From Acestrorhynchus altus (lineage: Eukaryota > Chordata > Actinopteri > Characiformes > Acestrorhynchidae), in the NCBI GenBank assembly GCA_034509495.1, contig CM067503.1, forward strand, positions 23,356,171 to 23,420,170: a DNA stretch of 64,000 bases. The letters run 5' to 3'. This document shows, in pieces, positions 9,996 to 22,769 of the stretch (position 1 is the first letter of the stretch; the number at the start of each line of letters is the position of its first letter). A program made the translations under genes and the position numbers. The notes under the pieces were generated by a model. That model was given only the letters and a program-made list of their open reading frames with translations. It was not told the origin of the DNA and made no database searches.

Positions 9996-12441
9996 GGTAA
10001 AAGACAAAAAGTCCAAAAAATCAAGTAAAAAAAAAGATATCTTTCTCCCCATGAACAAATCAGTTACTGTCAGATTGTCAATACAAAATGTGAATCGAAT
10101 ATAAATGTGCATCATCATTTGTGGAAAGTCAGCATTGCATTTAAAACATGCAGACAAAGACAGTGTCCAGACATTTAATGGTTAAGTGAATCCCTCTCAA
10201 CAGCCACAATCAAATCCATCTGCATCCCACTAGTCAAGCAATAAATCTATACTACAGTAGATCTTTTTCATCATGGCAGTTCCACATATTAGGGGGCTGG
10301 GAAGGAGGAGATATTGCCAAAAGGTAATTAAAGTGTCTGATTGCGTTTTTGAGATTGCATTTCTTTTTGTTTGGTTTCTAACCACAAAGAGTCTCCAGAT
10401 CAGATAGCAGAGCCTATTTTCAGATCTGCTGCCTTCTAGTAGCACTACAGGTTGATGAAGCAGGTTATGTATGCAAAGCTATTTGCATTTCCCACAATGT
10501 TTCACAGGGTCTGTGCTAGTCAACCAAAAGAGAAATAAATGCAGTACAAATAACAACACTACGAAAACACAGCTGCTAAACACTTTTCAAAAGCTAAACA
10601 AAACAGAAAGCAAATTTCTACATGATATAAATAGATGAGAGGGAATAGGCAGTTTCCCAAAGAAGCATAAGTTGAATCAATGCAGATTTGCTGAGAGACT
10701 ATATTAACCATACCCCGAGTTCCCCAAGGTCAATACAACTCAGCGCTTACATTCTGTTTAATAACATCTTACTCATAGTTTCACTGGAACAAGTCAAGAA
10801 AGTTTGGAATGTGAACTTTCAGTCCCTCCCACACCAGTGTATGCAAGTACAATAGATCTTTAATTAGAATTAAATTTTCTAGGAAAACAGAAAAGGCCAA
10901 CCAAGCCATCCAGAAAAAGTGAGGTCCGTTACAATACAACTGGGACTTCTAGCCATGGACAGCTGTGGCAACACCTGGTATTGAATCAGTAATTTCCTGA
11001 TGACAAAGCCAACCACGGTCAATTATTTCTGACTTGCAGTTTCAGTAAAACTAACTAGAAGATAATACTGAATTAATCCTGCAGTTTCTTCAGAACATCG
11101 CTCACAATATCATAAGTTAATGTAGAAAATAAATAAATAATGCTGCCAATTTATGTAGTAATCCCTGCAACAACAGTGTAATTACTGTTTGGATTACAGT
11201 GGTACAAACTGACATTACACCGGTGTATCCTGATTGTTATCACAGCATCGCATGTAATACAACTGCACTGTGTTGTAGTTGTAGTAGTTGTTCTTTTTTG
11301 ATGTGTAACCACAGAGTACTTATAGACAGATCATATAAAGTGGGATAAAGATGATTAATCACAGCTCATGCAAGAGGCTGTAAGAGATCTTGATTCAGCA
11401 ACGGGCAGGTTAAGAGCAAATCAGTGGTCTAGTTTATTGATAGCTGCACTTTTTCAACACACACCAGACAAAGGCAGCAATACTCAGTACAGACAAACTT
11501 CACAGAGGGAGAGCCATTACAACAGAAGCAAAGATGAAGCTTTGAATTTTCCACTGTTAGTCAAACAATATTAACCTCCAGTTTAACCTCCTTCTGCACT
11601 TTAGGATCACAAATACCTCTCAAACACTTTCTCACACACAGAGCCCACCAACAGATTAAAACTTTTGGCTCAGAAGTAGTTTGAGCTCCTTAGAACTTTG
11701 GTTAATGACTGAATCAAAGTATGGGCCCACATACTGGCTTTTGGATTTCAAATGGTCCACAATTTAGATGCCATATCTCTACAAGCTGCTCTGCCTTTCA
11801 CTGTAACGGCCATGTACACTCAACAACAATTTTAGATCATTACATTTTTGTATTTAAAATATTTAGTTTCAATGAAATGACAAGTCAGTAGAAAAATGAT
11901 TCATAACCGGGGTAGCACATTTTTGCTTTTAGCAGAATTACCTGTAACCTTTATGAGTTAACAGGCTCATGGAGAACACCTGTATGCCTTTTCAATGATG
12001 CAGTCCAGGATGGACAGCACTCCCTCTTTGATGAAAATTTAACATCTTAACATGAACTGTGGCTGATTTTATTCCAAAAAGCCAATAATTTGATTTATAG
12101 CTGCATTAAGGAAATGATACCAGTCCATATCCATCAACTGATTTGGCCAAAAGAGATATAAAACTCATCTGTATGTGAATTTAAAAAAAGTACTGCTATA
12201 AAATGACCTGGGGCCTATCACTCATTATTGTCACTCATTATTTATGAAGGTAAATTTAGAAATGTCTCATTCAGCTGAATTACCTCCTGATTCACACTGA
12301 ACACAGTGCTCTGATCATTTTGGTCCCATCTGGATACACATACACATGTGATGACTGCTGTAGTGTTGGTCTCCATCCTCTTACCCTGGGAGAGTGTCAG
12401 CAGGATGAACAACTATGTTGTTTCTTTATATCTGCCTATTT
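9996..12441. other. No feature recognised
   Basis: AT-rich intronic sequence with no convincing coding frame, tandem repeat or recognised element. A segment at about 10920-11025 has a faint SINE look on the minus strand but is too weak to call. Confidence 0.5.
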
Positions 12442-12558
12442 GTCCATCCATCCATCCATCCATCCATCCATCCATCCATCCATCCATCCATCCATCCATC
12501 CATCCATTCATCCATCCATCCATCCATCCAACCAACCAACCAACCAACCAACCAACCA
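12442..12558. repeat. Compound (TCCA)n(ACCA)n microsatellite
   Basis: About 22 TCCA units with one TTCA variant, followed by about seven ACCA/CAAC units. It produces artificial open frames rich in HPSI and NQPT in all frames. Confidence 0.97.
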
Positions 12559-15379
12559 TTACAGACATCTATGTGCCCACATATCATTCAAATAAAAACT
12601 CATATGTGTGCAGGTGGTGGATCTCCGGACTGCTAACCTGTCCTGGAGGTATTCCTGTCTTGCACCCAGTGATTCTGGGTGGTTTACAGACCTGCTGCAA
12701 CCCTGATCAGGAAGAAGCAGGTACAAAGGTGTGTGTATGTCTAACTCAGCCATTCTTAAGCTGAAGAATCAAAATGTCTTAAAACGTGCAGTAAGCTACA
12801 CTGGATAAATCGATGCCAAAGCTTTTGACTTTCTGACCTATCTCCACTTCTGTCACTTTTTATTTATTTTCATCAGGCTAAAGAAGTAACACGGTGCTCA
12901 TCACCAGGCAAAAATGAGTTAAAAAGACAACTTCATCAGTCTTAACTAAACCTGTCTAATTTAAAGACATAGACAGACATTCTTGACAAAGCAATGATTT
13001 AGTGCTAGTGAATACGGCATTAGACTTCCTGTTTGTGTAGCCATTCTGTGAAAATCTATAGATCAACTTGAAGAAAACGCTGGATCAAAATCATTTTGGC
13101 CTTCTTGTTCACTTACTCTGTCCCTAATCAAAACTTTCATGACAGCCAATTGGGGTGTTATGCTTTTTTTTCCAGAAGACCATAGCTGAGTGAGCTGCAA
13201 ATTGCTCCTGACAACACCACTTAGTATAACGGATAGAATGAACACAGTCTTTAATATTTGTATGTTGTGCTGCAAATGCATGATATGCACTGCCATATGT
13301 TTGACCCAGACAAATTTCAATATTTCAAAAGCACTACACAGTAGGAGTAAAAAGTGCAGACAAACTTACTCATAGAAGGGCCTTCTTCTTCTTTTTTATT
13401 TATTTATTTTTTACTAATAAATAGAATAGAAAAGACTAGATGTGTCTGCTAAATAAAGCTGCTTAAGGGATGATGTATAGAAAAGCAGAATGAAAGGTCA
13501 AGCTGGTTTACTGCATTAAAATACAGTAAAAAGTATTTGCAAGCTATGAAGGCACACAGAACATCCATTTTATAACTGCATGGCAATAAAATAACATGTC
13601 TAAGATGTAGTCATATATGTGTACATTAGAAATACTTTCATTTTGTCTGTGGTAATTTCATACGCCTTCAAGATTTGCACTGAATCTGTAAAAAAAGAAG
13701 TAGGTTTATAGGAGTGCGGTATAATAAACAGAGCCTTAGATGACCTGTGATAGCAGAAAAAAGCCTTGATGTACAGAGTAAAGAAGTTTTAAATCCACTT
13801 TGTAAACAAAAAGACAAAATGAGGTAATCAAAACTATTCTAAACATTGTTTGACCAGTTAAACACAATAAAAATGTAAATTTTCTGTTATTTAACCTACC
13901 AATTTTATAAGTTCTCAGTAATACTGTATTGTCCCTCTATGTAACAAACCACGTGTTTCTATTGCATTCTGTTCTGAATGTTCTCTACTTTTACAGAGCA
14001 GGTCACAAAAATCTTCAATTCCAAAAGCTGATCCATCCACACACGACTCAGTCATGTTTAACTCTAATGTTCGATCAGGAGCCACATATGAAGTCTTTGA
14101 AAGTAAACACTGGGTTTGAAAGAGTTCTTCATACATTCAATCGGCCAGTTACAAATATGTCTCTGCATTTTCCTTCATCTGTACTTCTAGATGAAGATTC
14201 ATAATGGCAAGGATCCTGTTCAAGGATCCTTAAACAGCCTTGATATTCCATTACTTAATGATAAACAATCCCACCCCACCTCATCACACTCCATTACACC
14301 ACCTCATCTGTTACGACAAATTGTTCGGAAAAGAAAAACATAAGCAGACATTCGGTTCAGAGATGTGTAAGTGTAGCGTGTAATCGTGTTTTCAGGCAGA
14401 TGGGTTTGCAATATGGACTTCAGTCTAGCTCTGTATATAGCATTTTACCCAAGCGACCTTGCTTTATTTTGACAGAAAGTTTAATCAGGCATAATCAGAC
14501 AGTGTTGGTTGTGGAGTGAGACATGTTTGCCCTCACATTCTTCTTGTGCAACAAAACGGTAAAATACCCTGCTCACATACAGATCTGATTTAAATAAATT
14601 CTTGAAAGGAAAGACACTTTAATGAATATGTGGATACTGTACTACAGCAAAAAGTTCTGTATTACAATCTAACTCGTTTAAAAGAGCAGGAAAACTGTAC
14701 TTTAGTGAAAGTATGGGTACTGTGTCACAGATTTCTCTGTACACTGATCCAGGTGGACTAAGATTACTTTGAACTCTTGAACACTGAGAGCATGAACTGT
14801 AAATCTGTAAAGCAACATCAAGATACAGGAAGCACTACAGTATAGAAAGTACATATTATAACTTATAAAACTCATGTTCTGGAATGTAGAAAATATTCAT
14901 GACAAAAAAAACCAAAACCTTTTCTATGAGTCTACGAGTGGTTTAAATTTAGACTGCTACTGTTCTTCCACTGTACATGACCTCACTTCATCACATTTAC
15001 TCTGCGTCTCTTCTTTTGTCTTTGAAGAAACAGGGACTATTTCATGGCTCTTGGCACTCACTCACTGCATTTCTAGTTTAAGAGGAACTTTTGGATAATG
15101 GGCTGTAATCTGGGAACAATAACTCAGACGAGAGGGTTGTGATGAAAACGAAAATTCATTATGTAGAGGAAAAAGAGAGAGAGGGGGGAGGGGGGGGAGA
15201 AGATCTGTGCCTTCTGCATCAGTGCTCACGTCTTCTGAGCAGTTCTGTTCAGACAGCAAGTGTACCTGCTGAATGTATTGTTGGTGACTAATCCAGCTCA
15301 GAAAACAGAAATATTCACTGACTTAAATCCCAGTTTAAATGTTTAAAATAGTTAAAAATAACAGCATCTAGCATGTGTG
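12559..15379. other. No gene recognised
   Basis: AT-rich intronic sequence. It has a purine-rich patch at 15170-15205 with long guanine runs. No intact gene, element or array was recognised. Confidence 0.5.
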
Positions 15380-15476
15380 ACTGTCTCATATAAATATGTT
15401 TCTAATATTTCAGCAAATAAAGTATGTCTAGCTATGAAAATATCCTGGAAAATGAGGGTCGGGTTCTAAAGGTTAA
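15380..15476 (+). mobile_element. TTAA-type MITE, 3' end (copy 3 of 4)
   Basis: Contains GCATGTGTGACTGTCTCATA, CAGCAAATAAAGTATGTC, AAATATCCTGGAAAATGAGG and the terminus GGTTCTAAAGGTTAA, ending at 15476. It aligns with the right ends of the copies at 3.8, 9.9 and 51.3 kb. Confidence 0.65.
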
Positions 15477-16092
15477 ACAGGTATCTAAGTCACACAAAAA
15501 CACTACAGTTAAACTGAAAATAAAGACCTGACAAACAATGTTAGCACAAAGCAAATACATTAGACCCTAATTAATCCATCAATATCATATCCTTCAATAA
15601 AATATCATTATTATAAATATAACATATTGGACGCTCACGTTCAACAGTTGCCCATCTGCATGTCTAAATTTTTTAGACGTAAATGATATTTAGACTATTA
15701 TATTATATTATATTTCATCACAGTTTGAAGAACGTGTGTGATGATTTAGTAGTGTGATGACTTGTTGGCTACATTAGGCTGCGCTCAAGTGCTACAGTTA
15801 AGCAATTCCAGAATCCAAACATGTTTTGTCGAATGATACTCAATGTCATTGTTGTGTTGTGGCTTGCATGTTTGATACTCTTCAGACACTCTTTGCTGAT
15901 TGACTCCTCTGAGACTATTCCTTTCTAAGGCATGTATTTGTGGCTGTGTACAAAAAACAGCCGACTCACTCTGTATTCAGTGAGGATGCTGTGTGGATAA
16001 ACACTGCTATCAGCCTGCCTGTCTTATTTAAGGATTTTTACTGGGTTAAAGAAAACAACTCAGAGGCTTCCATACACTTACCTTACAGAGGC

Positions 16093-16093
<1 letters not shown>

Positions 16094-16137
<44 letters not shown>
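16094..16137. repeat. (AC)n microsatellite
   Basis: 22 dinucleotide units, pure. Confidence 0.97.
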
Positions 16138-16140
<3 letters not shown>

Positions 16141-16309
16141 TTTATTATAGGTATTTCTGGCTACCACTTCAATGTAATCAGACTTCAAGGAGAGGGTTGT
16201 GAAGTGTCCTACAGCCCTGAGACTGAAAACAAGAATTTGATGAGCAGGTTTTCTTCTAACAGACTACACATATAAAACTCTGCATACCACTATGATCAGA
16301 CTCAAGACC

Positions 16310-16530
16310 AGCTTTGCAGGTAGCTGGATTCAGATGGTTTAACCTGGTCATAGATTGTGAAGCTGGTTGAAAAGCTGGACATCTGGTCATTCCTTGTAAA
16401 CTACCTGGTTTACCTGCTCTTGATCAGGATAGTGTGTGTTGCATTTGATTTTGGTCATGCATTATCAAGCTGGTTGACTAGCTTGGTCTTGTTGGTTATG
16501 CTGGTCAACCCACTTGGTGATTAAACTCAA
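16310..16530. repeat. GCTGG/GGTCA-rich degenerate repeat
   Basis: Repeats of AGCTGGTTGA, CTGGTCATGC and CTTGGTCTTG in both orientations. A similar stretch lies at about 63465-63640 near neto1 exon 1. This is a common kind of fish minisatellite-like repeat (recalled). Confidence 0.55.
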
Positions 16531-16626
16531 ATGAACACATATGCTAGATAAGAGCTAAGCTGTTCAACCATCTTAACTTAGATTTAATTTGAAGCAGGGA
16601 AAGCATGTCTGTCTAACATTGATGTG

Positions 16627-16635
16627 CACACAAAC

Positions 16636-16683
<48 letters not shown>
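16627..16683. repeat. (AC)n microsatellite, imperfect left end
   Basis: AC run with a few AAAC and ACAT interruptions at its left end. Confidence 0.95.
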
Positions 16684-16685
<2 letters not shown>

Positions 16686-17182
16686 CTATATCTAAATTGT
16701 ACATTGTAAAAATTGTAAAAAATTAACATTTATTTGTTATAATGTGCACTTCAACATTCCATTCTTTTATTATTATTAATTTGAATTAATGTTCTTTACT
16801 GCATCAATGCAAGTAACTGCTTTACCACAGAACACAACACAAAAAAAATCCTTCCAATTAACATGTGGGTGTTTTAAAAGCCAACTGGCCTTATTAATAA
16901 ACATCCACCAGCCTGACATCTGCAATATGCATTTTTTCATAATATGCAAAATGTAATATTCATATTCAACTTTCATTCATGCTGATCTACAGTTTGATCC
17001 TCCCTCAGCTCTCTGTTCAGCCTCATCCTCTCTGACTAATAATTAACACCTGGATAACTATATAGATAAATACATACAGTAGATAAACTCATGAATAGGT
17101 ATATGGCCTGCACATGGTGGGGCTTAACCAAGTTACCAGACAGATGCCACTGCAAAATTCAAACTCATCATCTTCTGATGAA

Positions 17183-17185
<3 letters not shown>

Positions 17186-17237
<52 letters not shown>
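17186..17237. repeat. (CT)n microsatellite
   Basis: 26 dinucleotide units, then a degenerate CT-rich tail to about 17275. Confidence 0.97.
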
Positions 17238-17240
<3 letters not shown>

Positions 17241-17521
17241 TTTCTCTCACATCTGTCTTTCTCACTCTCTCTCACCCCTATATGGCAGGAAAGTAGGCAC
17301 ACAGCATGGTTCGCAATGCAAGTCAAAAGTCATTTTATAGCACCTGAATCACGTCTGTGCTTAACCCTGCGTCAGCACAGATGCAAGCACACACAGCAGC
17401 CATAATGACTTCACTAAATAACACACATCCACTAACCCTTTACTGATAATTCTGTCTTTTAGGGAGATAATGGTCTCCATTAGCCCACAGGTTGCACCAG
17501 CTGAGAGCAGCTCCTAGCAGC

Positions 17522-17523
<2 letters not shown>

Positions 17524-17560
<37 letters not shown>
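17524..17560. repeat. (AC)n microsatellite
   Basis: Pure AC run of about 18 units. Confidence 0.96.
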
Positions 17561-17563
<3 letters not shown>

Positions 17564-17679
17564 CATACACAGAACTATTTACGGGCAAATACAGGTTCAC
17601 ATATTACAGCACATACACAAATAAATCAATAACTAAATTATTACACAAATATATTAATATATAATGATTGTAATTCATA

Positions 17680-18030
17680 CTGTTATACTGTATTGGTTAT
17701 ATAATATTGGTTAAATACTGGTGATACTTTATCTGTTAGATGGTTATTATTGGTTATATTGTACTGAGTAGTACAATACACTAGTAGGTAGTAATAGTGG
17801 TCATGCTGTGATGCATGTATTGGTTTGATTATCATTGGTTATATTTACTAGTTAGATTGTTGTACTAGTGATGTACTAGTTAGATGTCAATAGTTAAATT
17901 ATGCCGGTTAGATGGTTTCATTTTGTGGTATTGTACTATTTATATACTATTGAGAGTTATAGTGGTTGCATTGTACTGACATATGATTTTACTGGTGATA
18001 TTATACTGGTTAGATGGTTAGATGGCTGTA
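17680..18030. repeat. Degenerate tandem repeat, unit about 18-20 bp
   Basis: Many diverged units resembling TACTGGTTAGATGGTTAT (for example ATTGGTTATATTGTACTG, ACTAGTTAGATTGTTGTACT, ATACTGGTTAGATGGTTA). Period and copy number are irregular. Confidence 0.55.
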
Positions 18031-18201
18031 CTGCACTCTGGCCATTCCTGATCCAGCTATAATTGATTGGCCATCTGATTGAAAGCACAGTGAGTAGCCA
18101 GAGTGGGCATTCATCCATTACAGCTGACCTTGGGGAGTACTTCTCTTCCATTCTCTCACCTTTCCACTCCTACTTTCTCCCTCTCTGCCTCGCTCTGTCA
18201 C

Positions 18202-18321
18202 ACGCACACCTCACACCCACTGCACTGCTCTGCACCGCTCTGCACTACAGGGGTAATATATATATATATATATTTATTACCCCTGTAGTGCAGAGCGGTG
18301 CAGTGGGTGTGAGGTGTGCGT
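18202..18321. repeat. Long hairpin: 57-nt left arm, 47-nt right arm, AT loop
   Basis: The right arm (18275-18321) is the reverse complement of the left arm (18202-18258) along its whole length, except for a 10-nt extra CTGCTCTGCA in the left arm, next to the near-duplicate CCGCTCTGCA. The loop (18259-18274) is a TA microsatellite. The match between the arms is essentially exact outside the extra segment, which points to a recent origin. Confidence 0.9.
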
Positions 18322-19795
18322 ATATATCTTTTTAATTAATGAAATAATTCCTACCTTAATTGGTCCAGAGGCTAAAACTGTGATTTTAGCTTTTACAGAC
18401 AGTTCTTTGTTTCTCCAGTTTGCTGAAGTGATTTAATTGCTGCTGCAGTGGTGCACAGAACATGCTTTCAAACCTCATCTTTCAGGTTGCTTTTTCACAG
18501 CATCTCATTTCAGCAGTAAATGGGCTGTTTTGAATGGTTTCTTACAGCTACAATTCAAAGTGTCAATAAAAGTAATATGAATAATCTGGAAATAAAATTT
18601 GGAGACATGAAGGAAAATCTCGGCTGCTTTTTATTCAGAGACATAAAAGATCAGCATGAAAGCCTCAGCAAGGATGTCGTGAAAGAATGAGTGAATAGTA
18701 TTTGCTGTGATTTAATGCACATATGAATAAATGAATGAATCAAAGAATGAACATATGAATGTCACACTAAATTTAGCCATACATGAATGAATATCAGATT
18801 TAATACATAACTAATTAAATTGTGTTTTACATTTGATTAGTATGATATAGCAAATTTAACAAAAAAATCAATTTTTATCATATTTACTTTCAACTTTGAA
18901 TAATTATCACTTTAAATGTAATTAAATTACTCACTTAAGTATACTAAATATGAAATATATAACAGCTAACCTTTTTGAATTCAATTTTAAGCCCAACTGA
19001 ACTTTTTTCCTTTTCAAAATTTTAGAGACTTTAAATGCTATTACATAAATGAACAAGATGACATAAATACAAATAGTTAATGCAGTGGCTAAATGGATGA
19101 ATTAATTAATTAGTAACGTTATAATTAATTGTACATGTTGAACAATTAATTTATTGTACATGTCGTAAACACAGGCCTACCATATACTGGATGCTGCCAG
19201 AACACCAGTAAGCAAGTTAAAACTTCCTGAGACTGAAAGCCTTCTTTTCAAAAAAGAAGCCCCTGCTCCAATATTGACATGAGACATTTAACCAAATATA
19301 GTTGTGTTTGAAGAAATCACTGAATATCCAATACTGCAATGACATTCAAAAGAATTGAATCCAATCAGAACTGTGAATGAATGAATTAGTAAATGTTGCA
19401 AACAATACAATAAATAAATTAAATTAACATCCAATCTTACTAACTCATAAATGATTAGCACAATAAAAATAATAAAACCTACAGGAATCTAGAAATGTAA
19501 AAAGCACAAACAATGCAGTCCTATAACCCTTCCAGGAGTCAAACTGCTCATGTATGTGAGGCCACAGTCGAGACCGCCCCATCCTGCATCTCAAACAGCA
19601 CATAGTAGACACTGTACACACACTCAGTACACACACTCAGTACACACACACAAACACACACACACACACACACACACAAACTGTCTCATTTAAACATTTT
19701 TAACCACATTTCATATCTCAAATGGTGACCAAATAAAACACTTCATTACAGTGAATCATGTGTATAACTCTATTTTTAAATTTGCTCTACTAACT
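18322..19795. other. No gene recognised
   Basis: AT-rich intronic sequence with a short AC run (19640-19678). Nothing else was recognised. Confidence 0.5.
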
Positions 19796-19799
19796 TCTT

Positions 19800-19970
19800 C
19801 CTGTTTGACAAAGATCATTGGTCAGTTTCCGATCACAGAACCACTGTTGTCCAGATATTCCTGGGTTGGTGGCCTGCTTCTAGCACAATGATGGCACAGA
19901 TGCTGTGGTGTTCATTGTAATGTGTGTGGTGCTGGTAGGAGTGCATCAGCCACAGCACCATTCATGCGGG
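19800..19970. repeat. Interspersed repeat fragment
   Basis: The text ATCACAGAACCACTGTTGTC, GTGGTGTTCATTGTAATGTG, TGGTGCTGGTAGGAGTGCAT and CAGCCACAGCACC resembles a widespread fish interspersed repeat (recalled). Class and limits are not determined. Confidence 0.4.
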
Positions 19971-20189
19971 ATCGCTAGATTAAAGTGATCACTGTATGTT
20001 TTCCTGCTCCTTAACTATCTTTTTTTGGATTTCCGGTTTGACTCTGTATGGAGTAGAGTTTTTTCACTAATAATAGACACTTTAAAAAAAATTATTTAGT
20101 GTTGTTTTGGTTCACTTGTCTTTAATACTACTTGGTTTCCGCAGTAGTGTAGAATTTGCATTCCAAAAAAGTGAGTAATGCAAACAGGT

Positions 20190-20935
20190 TTCAGTGATGG
20201 TAGCGGAGCTTCAGACTGTCTTAAAAGGAGCAACATTTCAAGATCAAAATGGAGCTTCAAGAAATGAAGGCTGAGCTTACTCAGGATTTTGCAAAGGTCT
20301 GAGCTGACCAGTATTATGACCACCGTTTTGTAAGTCGACATGCACAGATGACGTGGTCACACTTCAAACTAAAGTGGAGCTTCTGACTGAGGAGATCAAC
20401 AGTTTGGACACCAAATCTGAGGATTTGGAAGCCAGATTGGGTCACCAACATCTCTGTATTGTGGGAATCCCAGAGGAAGATTCCTCCCTACTGGTGACCG
20501 CTGCTATTTCTGCAGCCCTTAAGAAAGCTTCTTTTTTAGAGCTCATCATTCTCTAGTGCCCAAACCAAAACCTGGTATGCCATATTGTCCCATCAGTGCA
20601 AGGCTGCATTATTATGAAGATCGCACCGACATCCTCAGGACAGCCAGGTGACAACATCTGGTCATGTGGCACACTCTGTCTTTCCTGTTTTCACTGCCAA
20701 GATTTCCAATGCCTGTGCGGCTTTCAACGGCGTCCGTAGACAACTTTGTGTCATTGATGGTGTTAAATATGGCATCTTCTACCCTGTATGTCTGTGGATA
20801 ACTCATGAGGGTAAATGTCATGACTTTAACCAAGTGATTATTATTAATTGGATAATTATTTTCTTTAACTGGGACTGTCTTCCTCTTTATTATTTACTGG
20901 ACATTTTTTAATATGTATATACATTTCAGAAAATG
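20190..20935 (+). mobile_element. L1-like LINE ORF1 remnant
   Basis: Conceptual translation over several frames gives the shape of a fish L1-type ORF1 protein. It has a coiled-coil segment (VELLTEEINSLDTKSEDLEA), the RNA-binding start HLCIVGIPEED, then a segment reading PKPGMPYCP then ARLHYYEDRTDILRTA, and finally KISNACAAFNGVRRQL, VKYGIFYPVCLWITHEGKCH. Frame changes between blocks and stop codons (for example near 20304 and 20554) show that it is inactive. Neither an endonuclease nor a reverse transcriptase follows. AT-rich sequence to about 21240 may be the remainder. Confidence 0.75.
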
Positions 20936-21244
20936 TATGTTGTGCTCTCAATACCGTACTGATTATTAACGGGACAATAATAAGTTTGGGACTTATTTAT
21001 TTATTTGGGATGTGTTTTTTTTTTCATTTTCTGTTTATACATAACTAATGCTCTACTTTTTGCTGGACTAAGTTATGATTGCAGTGGACTTGATTGATTG
21101 GCTGTAAATGTAGTTTTTTCCTTTTGTAAATAGAAGTGTTTATCCTTACATAGGCTGTACGTGTATTTGTCTTCACATGTGCTCTCATGTTTACACATTC
21201 TTTTTCTTGACTGGTCTGCTGTTTACAGGCCCATGCTGTATGGT

Positions 21245-21965
21245 CAAGGGTGTTCAAGCAGGGTTGAACTCAAACTGAGTGATCATGGAAGAAGGGCCTT
21301 GATCAGGGGGGTGACCAAGAACGCAGCACTCCAACATTGCACTATGTAGAGATGAGAACCTTCCAGAAGGACAACCATTTCTGCAGCACTCCACCCATCA
21401 GGCCTGTGTGGTACAGTGGCCAGATGGAAGCCTCTCCTCAGTTAAAGACACATGACAGCCCATCTGGAGTTTACCAGAACATGAGAAACAAAAAGACTTT
21501 TTGGACTTTTTGGACTATATGCCAAACATATCGGGAGGAAACCAGGCAGTGCTAATCACCTAGCCAATACCATTCCTAAAGGGAAGCATGGTGTTGGCAG
21601 CATCATGTCGCGAGAATGTATTTCTGCAGCAGGAACTGAGAGACAAGTCAGAGTCAAGGGAAATATGACTGCAGACATGTACAGTGACATTTTTGATCAT
21701 AACCCACTCTGGACCTCAGCACAAGATAACAAAGCAGAGGCTTTGGGACAACTGAGTGACCCAGCCAAAGCCCAGACTAAAACCCAATTGAACATCTCTG
21801 GAGATATCTAAAATCGGCTCTACACCAACATTCCCCATCCAATCTGATGAAGCTTGAGACATTCTGCAAAGAAAAATGGGAGAAACTCAACTATTCACCC
21901 TGCTCACAAGTGCAAGCACAATAGCAAGGCAATAATATATTAATAAAACTTCTCCAAAGAACTGC
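21245..21965 (+). mobile_element. Tc1-like transposon remnant
   Basis: Matches the fish Tc1-like transposase gene pattern along its length: GGGCCTTGATCAGGGGGGTG, ACCTTCCAGAAGGACAACCA, CACTCCACCCATCAGGCCTG, GGAGGAAACCAGGCAGTGCT, AAGCATGGTGTTGGCAGCAT, GACCCAGCCAAAGCCCAGAC, TTGAACATCTCTGGAGATAT and AAAATGGGAGAAACTCAA. Deletions and stops interrupt every frame. The segment between the two catalytic aspartates is shortened and no terminal inverted repeat was found. Confidence 0.82.
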
Positions 21966-22284
21966 AGGACAGAGAGCAAAGCTCATCATTTATTAGCGCC
22001 ACCTCAGGTTTACAAACGTTTACTGAATTCTGAAGTTTCTTAAATTCTGCCAATGATCAAAAGATTAACATTTGTGCAACAAGAAAAAAGGAAAAATTCA
22101 GCAAATGTTTGAAAGAGTTTCTTTGAGTAAACATATTACTTATTGTATCTACTTATATTTCTTGTCAGTGTAATAAGCAAATCAGTAATATTCCAGTAAT
22201 ATTGTATCAGCATATTCCTTAATAGAGACATTTGCTATTAGCTACTCTTTAAATCAGAGTTAATGAAGATAATGTTAATGAGAC

Positions 22285-22765
22285 AAGTCTTACTTTTGTC
22301 TTGGTGGAGACACCATTAAATTTGTGGAAGCAGCGTGGTCAACAAGGTGCCTCGTGTCACATGTCCAGAAGCCCAGATGTTATGGTGTCATGGTGCAATT
22401 TTGTATTATGCCAGATCACCTTCACTTTTCATAACAGGCACTTAGACAACCCAACATAATGTAAATGAGGCCTGCACCCAGTGGCCCTACATTTTCTGAA
22501 AGCACACTATTTCAACAGTGTTCAGCATACTGCTGTCTCAAATTCTTGCCCTGACAGATACTATGCTGTGGCCAGTTGTATTGCCAGACATATCCCCAAT
22601 TGAAAGTGTGCATGATGCTTTTGGATGCTAGTGGGATGCTACTCAATGCTCCACATCAACTATAAAATCTGGAGCAGGAATTGTTAGTCAACTACACACT
22701 TTTAAAATACTTCATAAGAAAGAGATTCACTTCACTAAGAGATTACATTACTTTTTTATTATGTG
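22285..22765 (+). mobile_element. Tc3-like (Tc1/mariner superfamily) transposon remnant
   Basis: The text GGTGCAATTTTGTATTATGC, CAGATCACCTTCACTTTTCA, GGCACTTAGACAACCCAACA, ATGTAAATGAGGCCTGCACC, CCAGACATATCCCCAATTGA and GATGCTTTTGGATG follows the DDE part of a Tc3-like transposase. It shares the start TTTTGTCTTGGTGGA and the end block with the minus-strand copy at 8.6-9.0 kb. It is frameshifted and inactive. Confidence 0.68.
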
Positions 22766-22769
22766 ACAG

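Noticed and set aside
10920..11025. A possible further SINE on the minus strand (TGTCATCAGGAAATTACTGA, TTCAATACCAGGTGTTG)
   Set aside because: B-box match is poor and no second copy was seen, so it is not listed as a feature.
12320..12764. Overlapping frames of 73-138 codons rich in HPSI and NQPT
   Set aside because: Products of the (TCCA)n(ACCA)n microsatellite read in three frames.
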